Positions 1 through 6,311 are shown, counted from the stretch's first letter. The stretch: 8,143 bases of DNA from Alphaproteobacteria bacterium (GCA_030428345.1 JAUIBM010000108.1:1-8143), one strand, 5' to 3'. Numbers and translations are program-made. The notes: generated by a model from the sequence alone, not told the origin.

Positions 1-2319
1 CTCGGCCAGCGGCTCGATGATTTCGCGCGCCTTGGGACCCTGGACCGCGATCACCGCCCATTGCTCGGAGGTGGAGGTCAGCCAGACCTTCCAATCGGGG
101 AATTCGGTCTGGAGATAGTCCTCCATCATGTTGAGGACGCGCGGCGCTCCGCCGGTGGTCGTCGTCACGTGGAAACGATCCGGCGCGAGGCGGCCGATCA
201 CCCCGTCGTCATAGATGAAGCCATCCTCGCGCAGCATGACGCCATAGCGGCAGCGGCCCGGCTCCAGCTTGTCCCAGGGATTGGTGTAGATGAGGTTCAT
301 GAACTTCGCGGCGTCGGGGCCGACCACCTCGATCTTGCCGAGCGTCGAGGCGTCGAAAATGCCGGCCACGTTGCGCACCGCCAGGCACTCGCGGTCGACG
401 GCGGCCTTCATGTCCTCGCCGCCGCGGGGAAAATAGCGCGCCCGCTTCCATTGCCCGACATCCTCGAACACCGCGCCCTGCGCCTGCGCCCAACCATCGA
501 TGGGCGTGCGGCGGGTCACGTCGAACAGATCGCCGCGCGCGTGGTTTACGAAGGTGCCGAACGTCACCGGCGTGAACGGCGCTCGGAAGGTGGTGTGGCC
601 GATGGCCGGGATGTCGACGCCCAGGGCCTCGGCGGCGATCGCCATGGTGTGGATGTTCGACAATTTGCCCTGGTCGGTCGCCATGCCGGTCGTCGTGTAG
701 CGCTTGACGTGCTCGACCGAGCGGAAGCCCTCGCGCACCGCGAGGCGAATGTCCTTGGCGGTCACGTCGTTCTGGAAATCGACAAAGGCCTTGGTCAGAT
801 CCTGCGCGCCGGCGCTCTTCGATCCGCCGGAGAAGGAGCCGGCCATGGAATCTTCCGATTCCACTTCCGGGGCCGGGCCGCCCGTCGCCATCGCCCCCTC
901 GCGCATGGCCGCGGCGAGGCTTCGCGTTCCGTTGCAGGCGCCGATGCAGATGCAGTCCTCCGGCGAGGCGCCGGGAAGAAAGCGCCCGCCCTCGCCATCC
1001 CAGTTCAATCCGCCGCGCGATTGCGAGAAAAGATGAACCGACGGCGTCCAGCCGCCGGAAACCAGCAAAGCGTCGACGGGAAATTTCTCGACGCGGGTTG
1101 AATCGACCGGCTGCACCTTCATGGAGGCGATCCGCAGCCGTCCGAAGGTGTCGGTTACGGCGTGGCCCGTGCGCATCGCGATGCCCAGATCGTTGGCGCG
1201 CGCCATCAGCGCGGACGGCACATTGGGGCGGCAATCGACGATGATCGAGACATCGATGCCCGCGCTCTTCAGTTCGAACGCCGTTTCCCAGGCCGAATCG
1301 CAGGCGGTGTAGACGCCGACCCGCGAGCCGACAGCAACGCCATATTCGGCAAGAAAGCGCCGGGCGGCGGATGCGAGCATGATGCCGGGGCGGTCGTTGT
1401 TGGCGAACACCAGGTGCCGCTCGATCGCGCCGGTCGCCAGCACCACCTTCCTGGCGCGCACCTGCCACAGGCGCTCGCGCGCCGCGTCCGGTCCGGGATT
1501 GTCGAGGTGATCGGTCAGCCTTTCGGCCAGCGCCAGCATGTTGTGCGCGCCATAGCTGAAGGCGGTCGTGCGCGGCAGGATCGTGACATTGTCCATCGCC
1601 GCCAGCTGCGCGATAGCGTTCGCGGCCCATTCCGCGCCCGGCAGGCCGGCGATCCGGGCAGTAGAATCGACGCGCAAATGGCCGCCGAGCTGCGGATTTT
1701 CGTCGCAAAGGATGACGCGCTTGCCGGCATTGGCTCCGCCGAGCGCGGCGACCAGTCCGGCCGCCCCGCCGCCGACGACCAGCAGGTCGCAATGGGCGAA
1801 CCGGTTGGCGTAGCTGTCCGGGTCTGATTCCTCCGGCGCGTGGCCAAGGCCTGCGGCGGCGCGAATAAGCGGCTCGTAGAGATGTTTCCATGCGGCCGCC
1901 GGCCACATGAAGGTCTTGTAGTAGAAGCCCGCGGGCAGGAAGCGTGACAGAAGGTCGTTGACCGCGCCGACGTCGAATTCCAGCGAGGGCCAGCGATTCT
2001 GGCTGGTCGCGACCATGCCGTCGAAGACCTCCTGCACGCCCATGCGCACATTGGGCTGGAAGCGGGCGGCGTCGCGCGCGATCCCCGCCAGCGCGTTCGG
2101 CTCCTCGGGACCAGCGGCGAGAATGCCGCGCGGGCGATGATATTTGAACGAGCGGCCAGCCAGATGGATGCCGTGTGCGAGCAGGGCCGAGGCGAGCGTG
2201 TCGCCCTCCAGCGCATTGAGGCGCCTGCCGTCGAAGGTGAAGGAAAGGGTGCGCGCCGGCGAAAGGCGCCCCTTTCCGGGTATGCGGAACCGGCCGGCGC
2301 CGGCAGGTTTGGCGCTCAC
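1..2319 (-). CDS. soxA: Sarcosine oxidase alpha subunit, C-terminus cut by window edge
   Basis: This is the large subunit of cytoplasmic heterotetrameric sarcosine oxidase, which demethylates sarcosine to glycine, making 5,10-methylene-tetrahydrofolate and hydrogen peroxide. I translated all 773 visible codons and found no stop or frameshift; family members run to nearly 1,000 residues. In order it shows: a ferredoxin-like fold (about 17-105) with no cysteine before C177, as expected where the family has lost the iron-sulfur cluster; a nucleotide-binding domain (about 175-480) with GGGAAG at 183-188 and LATGAIER at 294-301; a linker domain (about 505-590, TTTGMATDQGK); and the start of a GcvT-like folate-binding domain (about 625 onward). 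The start is GTG, chosen because AAGGAGA lies six bases upstream and the family N-terminus begins there. It overlaps the soxD stop by two bases, suggesting translational coupling. A cysteine cluster at C456, C458 and C462 is noted separately. The family call is firm. Confidence 0.96.
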   Translation of the reverse strand, partial: MSAKPAGAGRFRIPGKGRLSPARTLSFTFDGRRLNALEGDTLASALLAHGIHLAGRSFKYHRPRGILAAGPEEPNALAGIARDAARFQPNVRMGVQEVFDGMVATSQNRWPSLEFDVGAVNDLLSRFLPAGFYYKTFMWPAAAWKHLYEPLIRAAAGLGHAPEESDPDSYANRFAHCDLLVVGGGAAGLVAALGGANAGKRVILCDENPQLGGHLRVDSTARIAGLPGAEWAANAIAQLAAMDNVTILPRTTAFSYGAHNMLALAERLTDHLDNPGPDAARERLWQVRARKVVLATGAIERHLVFANNDRPGIMLASAARRFLAEYGVAVGSRVGVYTACDSAWETAFELKSAGIDVSIIVDCRPNVPSALMARANDLGIAMRTGHAVTDTFGRLRIASMKVQPVDSTRVEKFPVDALLVSGGWTPSVHLFSQSRGGLNWDGEGGRFLPGASPEDCICIGACNGTRSLAAAMREGAMATGGPAPEVESEDSMAGSFSGGSKSAGAQDLTKAFVDFQNDVTAKDIRLAVREGFRSVEHVKRYTTTGMATDQGKLSNIHTMAIAAEALGVDIPAIGHTTFRAPFTPVTFGTFVNHARGDLFDVTRRTPIDGWAQAQGAVFEDVGQWKRARYFPRGGEDMKAAVDRECLAVRNVAGIFDASTLGKIEVVGPDAAKFMNLIYTNPWDKLEPGRCRYGVMLREDGFIYDDGVIGRLAPDRFHVTTTTGGAPRVLNMMEDYLQTEFPDWKVWLTSTSEQWAVIAVQGPKAREIIEPLAE

Positions 2320-2684
2320 TGTCCGTCTCCTTCGCCAGTCAGGCGGATCGGCTCGTTGGCGGGGGTGCCGCGCCCGATAGGCGTTGCGGCGGCGATCTCG
2401 CGCTCGCTCAATTGCGGCTTGGGCTCGCCGGCCTTGTAGGTGCGGATGAACTTGTCCGAGACCGAGTGGCGCGCGGCGTTGAAGAAGCGGCCGCAGCCAT
2501 GCAGGTGCCGCCAGCGCTCGAAGACCACGCCCTTGCGGTTTTCGCGGATGAAGAAGAACGCCTCGAACTGCTCATCGGTGATGTCGGCGAGGTTGGACGG
2601 CCGGGCGACATGCGCCTCGCCGGCATGGCGGAATTCGAGTTCCGGCAGGTCCGCCTCGCAATAGGGGCAATGGATCAGGAGCAT
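2316..2684 (-). CDS. soxD: Sarcosine oxidase delta subunit
   Basis: This is the small zinc-binding delta subunit of heterotetrameric sarcosine oxidase, 122 residues and somewhat longer than the roughly 100 usual in the family. The characterised corynebacterial enzyme binds zinc through two cysteines near the N-terminus (6 and 9) and a His-x3-Cys pair (59 and 63). Here C6, C9, H60 and C64 fit that pattern, so the structural zinc site looks intact. The middle (residues 25-58, with FFFIRENRKGVVFERW) is also typical. The extra length is a polar C-terminal tail after about residue 90 with no recognisable motif. The gene starts ten bases after soxB; its Shine-Dalgarno GAGGAA at 2691-2696 overlaps the soxB stop codon, and its own stop overlaps the soxA start. 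The delta subunit has no known catalytic residues and is thought to help assembly and stability. Confidence 0.95.
   Translation of the reverse strand: MLLIHCPYCEADLPELEFRHAGEAHVARPSNLADITDEQFEAFFFIRENRKGVVFERWRHLHGCGRFFNAARHSVSDKFIRTYKAGEPKPQLSEREIAAATPIGRGTPANEPIRLTGEGDGQ
2326..2332 (-). promoter_or_regulatory. Ribosome binding site of soxA, inside the end of soxD
   Basis: On the minus strand this reads AAGGAGA, six bases before the GTG at 2319-2317. It lies in the last codons of soxD. It is the strongest Shine-Dalgarno match in the sox run and decides the GTG start, since no ATG in the soxA frame gives a better family N-terminus. Confidence 0.8.
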
Positions 2685-2694
2685 CGCAGTTTCC

Positions 2695-3948
2695 TCAATG
2701 CGCCACGGCGGCGGCGGCGGCTTCGTCGATCAGCCGGCCGGTGCGGAAGCGCTCCAGCGTGAAGCCGGCATTGATGGCGTGCGGCTCGTCGCGGGCGATG
2801 GTGTGGGCGAAGACATGGCCTGAGCCCGGCGTCGCCTTGAAGCCGCCCGTGCCCCAGCCGCAATTGACATAGAGCCCCTTGACCGGGGTCTTGGCGAGGA
2901 TCGGCGAGCGGTCCGGCGTCACGTCGACAATGCCGCCCCAGGTGCGCAGCATCTTCATGCGCGTGAACATGGGAAACATCTCGCAGATCGCGTCGAGCGT
3001 GTGGGTGAGGATGTGCAGCCCGCCGGTCTGGGAATAGGAAGTGTACTGGTCCGTGCCGGCGCCGATGACCAGTTCGCCCTTGTCGGATTGCGAGATATAG
3101 GCATGCACGGTGTTCGACATGACGACACAGGGAAAGCAGGGTTTCACCGGCTCGGAGACCAGCGCCTGCAGGGGATAGCTTTCCAGCGGCATGCGCACGC
3201 CGGCCATTTCCATCAGCACCGATGTGTGTCCGGCGACGACGACGGCGATCTTCTTCGCGCGGATCGGGCCGCGGGTCGTCTGCACCCCGGAAACCGCCCC
3301 GTCCGGCCCGCGATCAATGCCCGTCACCTCGCAATTCTGGATGATGTGGACGCCGCGATCGGAGGCGGCGCGGGCGTAGCCCCAGGCAACCGCGTCGTGC
3401 CGGGCGGTGCCGCCGCGCCTTTGCAGCGCCGCGCCGACCACCGGGTAGCGCGCCGATCTGGAAATGTTGAGCGGCGGGCAGAATTCCTTGGCCTGCTCGG
3501 GCGTCAGCCATTCATTGTCGACGCCGTTCAGCCGGTTGGCGTGGATGTGTCGCTTGAACACCTGCACGTCATGCACATTGTGGGCGAGCATCATCACCCC
3601 GCGCGGGGAGTACATGACATTGTAGTTGATCTCGCGGCTCAGCCCCTCCCACAGCTTGACGGCATGGTCGTAGATGCCGGCGCTCTCGTCATAAAGATAG
3701 TTGGAGCGGATGATGGTGGTGTTTCGGCCGGTATTGCCGCCACCGAGCCAGCCCTTCTCCAGCACGGCGACATTGGTCACGCCGTGTTCCTTCGCCAGGT
3801 AATAGGCCGTCGCGAGGCCGTGTCCGCCGGCTCCCACGATGATCACGTCATATTCGGTGCGCGGCTCGGGCGCGTCCCACTGCCTGCCCCAGCCCTTGTG
3901 GCCGCGCAACGCCTCGCGCAGCAGGGAAAGGGCCGAAAATTTCTGCAT
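2695..3948 (-). CDS. soxB: Sarcosine oxidase beta subunit, covalent-FMN flavoprotein
   Basis: This is the catalytic beta subunit of heterotetrameric sarcosine oxidase, a DAO/glycine-oxidase fold protein. In the family it binds FAD non-covalently at the amine-oxidising site and FMN covalently through a histidine; electrons pass from FAD to FMN and then to oxygen. The 417-residue length is normal. Visible motifs are the dinucleotide-binding loop GAGGHG at 39-44 in VIIVGAGGHGLATAYYLA, the conserved GNTGRNTTIIRSNY block at 71-84, and RGGTARHDAVAWGYARAA, whose H184 I take as the FMN-linked histidine (reported as His173 or His175 in characterised enzymes, so not aligned here). The C-terminal GGIVDVTPDRSP and NCGWGTGGFKATPGSG segments are also typical. 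The start has GGGAGG six bases upstream. It is the first gene of the run, with soxD ten bases after its stop. Monomeric sarcosine oxidase is excluded by the neighbouring soxD and soxA. Confidence 0.97.
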   Translation of the reverse strand: MQKFSALSLLREALRGHKGWGRQWDAPEPRTEYDVIIVGAGGHGLATAYYLAKEHGVTNVAVLEKGWLGGGNTGRNTTIIRSNYLYDESAGIYDHAVKLWEGLSREINYNVMYSPRGVMMLAHNVHDVQVFKRHIHANRLNGVDNEWLTPEQAKEFCPPLNISRSARYPVVGAALQRRGGTARHDAVAWGYARAASDRGVHIIQNCEVTGIDRGPDGAVSGVQTTRGPIRAKKIAVVVAGHTSVLMEMAGVRMPLESYPLQALVSEPVKPCFPCVVMSNTVHAYISQSDKGELVIGAGTDQYTSYSQTGGLHILTHTLDAICEMFPMFTRMKMLRTWGGIVDVTPDRSPILAKTPVKGLYVNCGWGTGGFKATPGSGHVFAHTIARDEPHAINAGFTLERFRTGRLIDEAAAAAVAH

Positions 3949-3990
3949 GGCGCGCCTCCCGCAGGGCAGATGTCATCCGTAATGTGAGCG

Positions 3991-4018
3991 ATACCATAGC
4001 GGGCAGGCGGGATGTCAA
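3991..4018 (-). promoter_or_regulatory. Candidate promoter of the sox operon
   Basis: On the minus strand a perfect TTGACA lies at 4018-4013, followed after 16 bases by TGGTAT at 3996-3991. The -35 box is strong and the -10 box weak (three of six). That would place the transcription start roughly 35 bases before the soxB start codon. It is the best candidate in the intergenic region, and a weak -10 would suit a promoter needing an activator. The hexamer ATGTCA occurs at 3970-3975 and 4012-4017, but I cannot assign a regulator. Confidence 0.35.
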
Positions 4019-4068
4019 TTGTCGGTAAGCGACCGGCGATGACGCAGACAGCGCCTGTGCCGCTTCGT

Positions 4069-4097
4069 CTTGACGCATGCAAGTTGATGGGCTAATG
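4069..4097 (+). promoter_or_regulatory. Candidate promoter of rpmJ
   Basis: CTTGAC at 4069-4074 matches the alphaproteobacterial -35 consensus and is followed after 17 bases by CTAATG at 4092-4097, a half match to CTATAT. The leader to rpmJ would be about 85 bases. A second TTGACG at 4125-4130 with a poor -10 (around 4148-4154) is an alternative that would give a leader of about 30 bases. Neither is strong; rpmJ needs a promoter in this region because the upstream gene is divergent. Confidence 0.3.
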
Positions 4098-4187
4098 AAC
4101 CGCCCACTTACGGCGCGCCCGTTTTTGACGTGTGGCGCGCTTTCCTTTTGTAGCGGCCCGTCGCCGCAAATGTTCCGGTCCAGTGCC

Positions 4188-4313
4188 ATGAAAATCAAGA
4201 ATTCGCTCAAGTCGCTGAAGGGGCGCCATCGCGCCAACCGTCTCGTGCGCCGCAAGGGCCGGGTCTACATCATCAACAAGGTCAATCCGCGCTACAAGGC
4301 CCGCCAGGGCTGA
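4188..4313 (+). CDS. rpmJ: 50S ribosomal protein L36, cysteine-free type
   Basis: This 41-residue, strongly basic protein is large-subunit ribosomal protein L36, which in bacteria binds 23S rRNA near the peptidyl-transferase region. It starts MKIKNSLKSLKGRHRANR and ends NPRYKARQG, a close match in my memory to alphaproteobacterial L36. It has none of the zinc-ribbon ligands (three cysteines and a histidine) of the zinc-binding form, so it is the C-minus type; in this class that is the normal and usually only copy, not a zinc-starvation paralogue. The start at 4188 was chosen over an in-frame start at 4077 because the family begins here and the 37 extra residues resemble nothing known. No clear Shine-Dalgarno precedes it. 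It is a lone ribosomal gene, 68 bases ahead of the TPR gene. Confidence 0.95.
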   Translation: MKIKNSLKSLKGRHRANRLVRRKGRVYIINKVNPRYKARQG

Positions 4314-4325
4314 TTGGCGGCGAAT

Positions 4326-4343
4326 TGGCGATCACGCCATTTT
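4326..4343 (+). terminator. Possible weak terminator after rpmJ
   Basis: TGGCG at 4326-4330 and CGCCA at 4335-4339 can form a five-base-pair stem with an ATCA loop, followed by TTTT at 4340-4343. It lies 13 bases after the rpmJ stop codon. The stem and T tract are both short, so termination may be partial and some readthrough into the TPR gene is likely. Confidence 0.35.
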
Positions 4344-4346
4344 GCG

Positions 4347-4375
4347 TTTGACGCGGCGCTGCAGGGGACTAGATT
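4347..4375 (+). promoter_or_regulatory. Candidate promoter of the TPR gene, giving a leaderless mRNA
   Basis: TTTGAC at 4347-4352 and CTAGAT at 4369-4374, 16 bases apart, each match five of six positions of the alphaproteobacterial consensus CTTGAC-CTATAT; read against the E. coli consensus the boxes are TTGACG and TAGATT. Transcription would begin about seven bases after the -10 box, at or next to the A of the ATG at 4382. An in-frame TAG at 4370-4372 rules out an upstream AUG, GUG, UUG or CUG start. Confidence 0.5.
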
Positions 4376-4381
4376 CCCTGC
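4361..4381 (+). repeat. Inverted repeat touching the TPR start codon
   Basis: GCAGGG at 4361-4366 and CCCTGC at 4376-4381 are perfect inverted copies separated by nine bases, ending at the base before the ATG. The repeat overlaps the candidate -10 box. It could be an operator, or an RNA hairpin hiding the start codon in readthrough transcripts from rpmJ. A six-base arm can also arise by chance in GC-rich DNA. Confidence 0.4.
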
Positions 4382-4963
4382 ATGCGTCGTTTTGTGCTTG
4401 CCCTGACCCTTGGCCTTGCCGCCTTTTCGCTCCCGCCCGCAGCTCATGCGGAGGATGACGCCGATGTCGCGTCCGAGCGGCCGGCCGCAACCCTCGACAG
4501 CCTCTTCCAGGATTTGCGTTCCCAGAGCAATCGCTCGGCCGCACGGCGCGTGGTGCGCCAGATCTGGGGCAAATGGAACGATTCGGGTTCGGCCACCATC
4601 GACCTGCTGATGGGCTGGGCCGGCGAAGCGATGCGCGCCGACAAGAGCGCCGTCGCCGAGGACATGCTGACACAGGTGATCGTCCTGCAGCCAGATTACG
4701 CCGAAGGCTGGAACAAGCGCGCCACGCTGTACTACAGCAAGGGCGACTATGGTCGCTCGCTCGCCGACATTGAGCGCGTCCTGCAATTGGAGCCCCGGCA
4801 TTTCGGCGCGCTTTCCGGCCTTGCCGCGATTCTCCAGAAGACCGGCGAAGACCGCAAGGCGCTCGATGTCTGGAAGCGGGTGCTCGCGATCTATCCGGCC
4901 AATGACCAGGCCCAGAAGGCCGTCATCGAGCTGGAGGAAGAGCTTGCCGGACAGGCGACCTGA
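4382..4963 (+). CDS. Exported tetratricopeptide-repeat protein of unknown role
   Basis: This 193-residue protein begins with a clear Sec signal peptide: MRR, a hydrophobic stretch from about 4 to 17, then PPAAHA with likely cleavage after A23, so the mature protein should be periplasmic. The N-terminal part of the mature protein (24-70) resembles nothing I know. Two good TPR units follow at about 107-140 (AEGWNKRATLYYSKGDYGRS) and 141-174, with a degenerate one before them at about 72-105, and the chain ends in a short acidic helix. TPR folds bind other proteins, so it is probably a scaffold or partner rather than an enzyme. The start is fixed by the in-frame TAG four codons upstream. No Shine-Dalgarno sits at the right distance, and a candidate promoter abuts the start. 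The hydrolase gene follows after six bases, so the two are probably co-expressed. The function is unknown. Confidence 0.88.
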   Translation: MRRFVLALTLGLAAFSLPPAAHAEDDADVASERPAATLDSLFQDLRSQSNRSAARRVVRQIWGKWNDSGSATIDLLMGWAGEAMRADKSAVAEDMLTQVIVLQPDYAEGWNKRATLYYSKGDYGRSLADIERVLQLEPRHFGALSGLAAILQKTGEDRKALDVWKRVLAIYPANDQAQKAVIELEEELAGQAT

Positions 4964-4969
4964 CGGCGC

Positions 4970-5944
4970 ATGACCCTTGCAAAGCCCGTGTTTCTCGGAT
5001 TCGTGCTCGTCATCCTGTTGCTGGTGCTGGCGACGCAATGGTTGACGCGGCGGGTCGAGGCCCGCTTTCCGCCGATCGGCAAGTTCGCGACGGTGGACGG
5101 GGTCCGCCTGCATTACATCGACGTTCCCGCTGACAGGCCTGATCTCGCGCCGATGATCTACCTGCACGGGGCGAGCGGCAATGCGCGCGACTTGCACGGC
5201 GCGCTTGCCGGGCCGCTTTCCGGGCGGGCGCGCATGATCTTCCCCGATCGCCCGGGAGCCGGCTATTCGCAGCGCGGCGGTCCCGAGATGGCGGCGCCGG
5301 ACCGTCAGGCGCAGCTGATCGCGGGGCTGATGCGCGAACTCGGCCTGGAGCGGGCTGTGATCGTGGGCCATTCGTTGGGCGCCGCGGTCGCGACCGCCTT
5401 CGCCGTGGCGTTTCCCGCAAGGACGCAGGGCCTCGTCCTCATTTCGCCGGCCACCCACCCCTGGCCGGGCGGCGACATCACCTGGTATTACGACCTGGTC
5501 AACACGCCGGTCATCGGTCGGATCTTCACGGAGACGCTGGCCATTCCGCTGGGAAGCCTCGTCTATCGCGAGGCGCTCAAGGGCGTGTTTACGCCGAACA
5601 AGGTCCCGCGTGACTACCCCGAGCGCTCCGGCACCCGCCTTGTGCTGCGCCCCGCCAATTTCCGGGACAACGCGGCCGATGTCGGCGAATTGTTCGAGCA
5701 TGTGACGCGGCTGTCGAAGCGCTATGGCGAGATTGAAGCGCCCACGGTGATCATTACCGGCGATGCCGACACCGTGGTGCTGCCCGAGATCCATTCCGCC
5801 GGGCTTGCCCGCGACATTGCAGGATCGCGGCTGGTGACCCTGCCCCGGACCGGCCACATGCCCCCCTATCCGAAGACGGACGCCATCATCGCGGAGATCG
5901 AGGGGCTGAACGTCACCAGCAGTCAAAGCGCGGCACTACGATAG
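4970..5944 (+). CDS. Membrane-anchored alpha/beta hydrolase
   Basis: This 324-residue protein has the alpha/beta-hydrolase fold. A single hydrophobic segment at about 6-23 followed by TRR looks like an uncleaved anchor, probably leaving the catalytic domain in the periplasm. The oxyanion-hole motif is HG at 66-67, the nucleophile elbow is GHSLG with S135, the acid is likely D267 in GDADTVV, and the base is H296 in RTGHMP. The triad is thus complete and an active enzyme is expected. The cap lies between about 165 and 235. Closest in feel are the esterase and enol-lactonase-like members, but fold and triad do not give the substrate. The gene starts six bases after the TPR stop with no good Shine-Dalgarno, suggesting translational coupling. 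It ends two bases from the stop of the convergent VOC gene. Confidence 0.92.
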   Translation: MTLAKPVFLGFVLVILLLVLATQWLTRRVEARFPPIGKFATVDGVRLHYIDVPADRPDLAPMIYLHGASGNARDLHGALAGPLSGRARMIFPDRPGAGYSQRGGPEMAAPDRQAQLIAGLMRELGLERAVIVGHSLGAAVATAFAVAFPARTQGLVLISPATHPWPGGDITWYYDLVNTPVIGRIFTETLAIPLGSLVYREALKGVFTPNKVPRDYPERSGTRLVLRPANFRDNAADVGELFEHVTRLSKRYGEIEAPTVIITGDADTVVLPEIHSAGLARDIAGSRLVTLPRTGHMPPYPKTDAIIAEIEGLNVTSSQSAALR

Positions 5945-5946
5945 GC

Positions 5947-6306
5947 TCAGTCGTCAGCCTTGTGCGCGACGATATTCACCAGCCGGCCGAAGGGGTCGCG
6001 CACATAGAAACGCCGCACGCCCCAGGGCTCGTCCACCGGGCCATATTCGACCAAAAAACCTGCGGCCGACATGCCCGCCAGCACGGCGTCGACATCGTCG
6101 ACCTCGACCGAGAGGTCGGGCACCGGTGTGCCGGAGCCGCCCTGCGAGGCGAAGCTGATCTGGACCTGCATCGGCTGGCTCGAGCCATAGGTGACGATCC
6201 AGCCCATATCCATGAGCGGCTCCAGGCCCAGTATCTCGCCATAGAACCGCCGCGCCGCTGCCGGATCGGCGGCTTCGACATTGGCGACGATCCGGCGAAC
6301 GGTCAT
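5947..6306 (-). CDS. VOC-fold (glyoxalase/bleomycin-resistance-like) protein
   Basis: This 119-residue protein is one VOC module: two beta-alpha-beta-beta-beta halves, the first with DP...RRFYGEILGLEP (14-30) and the second with DLSVEVDDVDAVLAGM (64-79) and FYVRDPFGRLVN (100-111). VOC members include glyoxalase I, extradiol dioxygenases and antibiotic-binding proteins. Its only histidine is H115 at the C-terminus, and the position where enzymes usually carry the final metal-binding Glu holds N111, so it probably does not use the standard metal site. The ATG at 6306 was preferred to a longer in-frame reading because the fold begins at MTVRRIVANV and the extension would lie inside the pyruvate kinase gene. 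It starts five bases after the pyruvate kinase stop, with only a weak GAGAAA ahead, so it is probably translated as the last gene of that operon. The ligand is unknown. Confidence 0.88.
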   Translation of the reverse strand: MTVRRIVANVEAADPAAARRFYGEILGLEPLMDMGWIVTYGSSQPMQVQISFASQGGSGTPVPDLSVEVDDVDAVLAGMSAAGFLVEYGPVDEPWGVRRFYVRDPFGRLVNIVAHKADD

Positions 6307-6311
6307 GTTTC

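Noticed and set aside
61..1101. A 346-codon open frame on the plus strand
   Set aside because: It is antisense to soxA, and its product has low-complexity composition and no domain.
209..1906. A 565-codon open frame on the minus strand in another frame
   Set aside because: It overlaps soxA on the same strand out of frame. The soxA frame is open for all 773 codons with family motifs throughout; this one is Arg/Gly-rich without motifs.
4048..4058. ACAG-CGC-CTGT dyad in the sox/rpmJ intergenic region
   Set aside because: Four-base arms are expected by chance at this length and composition, and it overlaps no promoter element.
4077..4187. Possible 37-residue N-terminal extension of L36
   Set aside because: L36 has a near-invariant short length and begins at 4188. 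The extension covers the likely promoter region.
4292..5926. A 544-codon open frame on the minus strand
   Set aside because: It lies antisense to the TPR and hydrolase genes, which have clear domains, motifs and start signals. Its product is rich in Arg, Gly, His and Asp with no recognisable fold, as expected of an antisense frame in GC-rich DNA.
5943..5960. AGGCT/AGCCT hairpin as a bidirectional terminator
   Set aside because: Five base pairs with an eight-base loop and no T tract on either strand is too weak to call a terminator.
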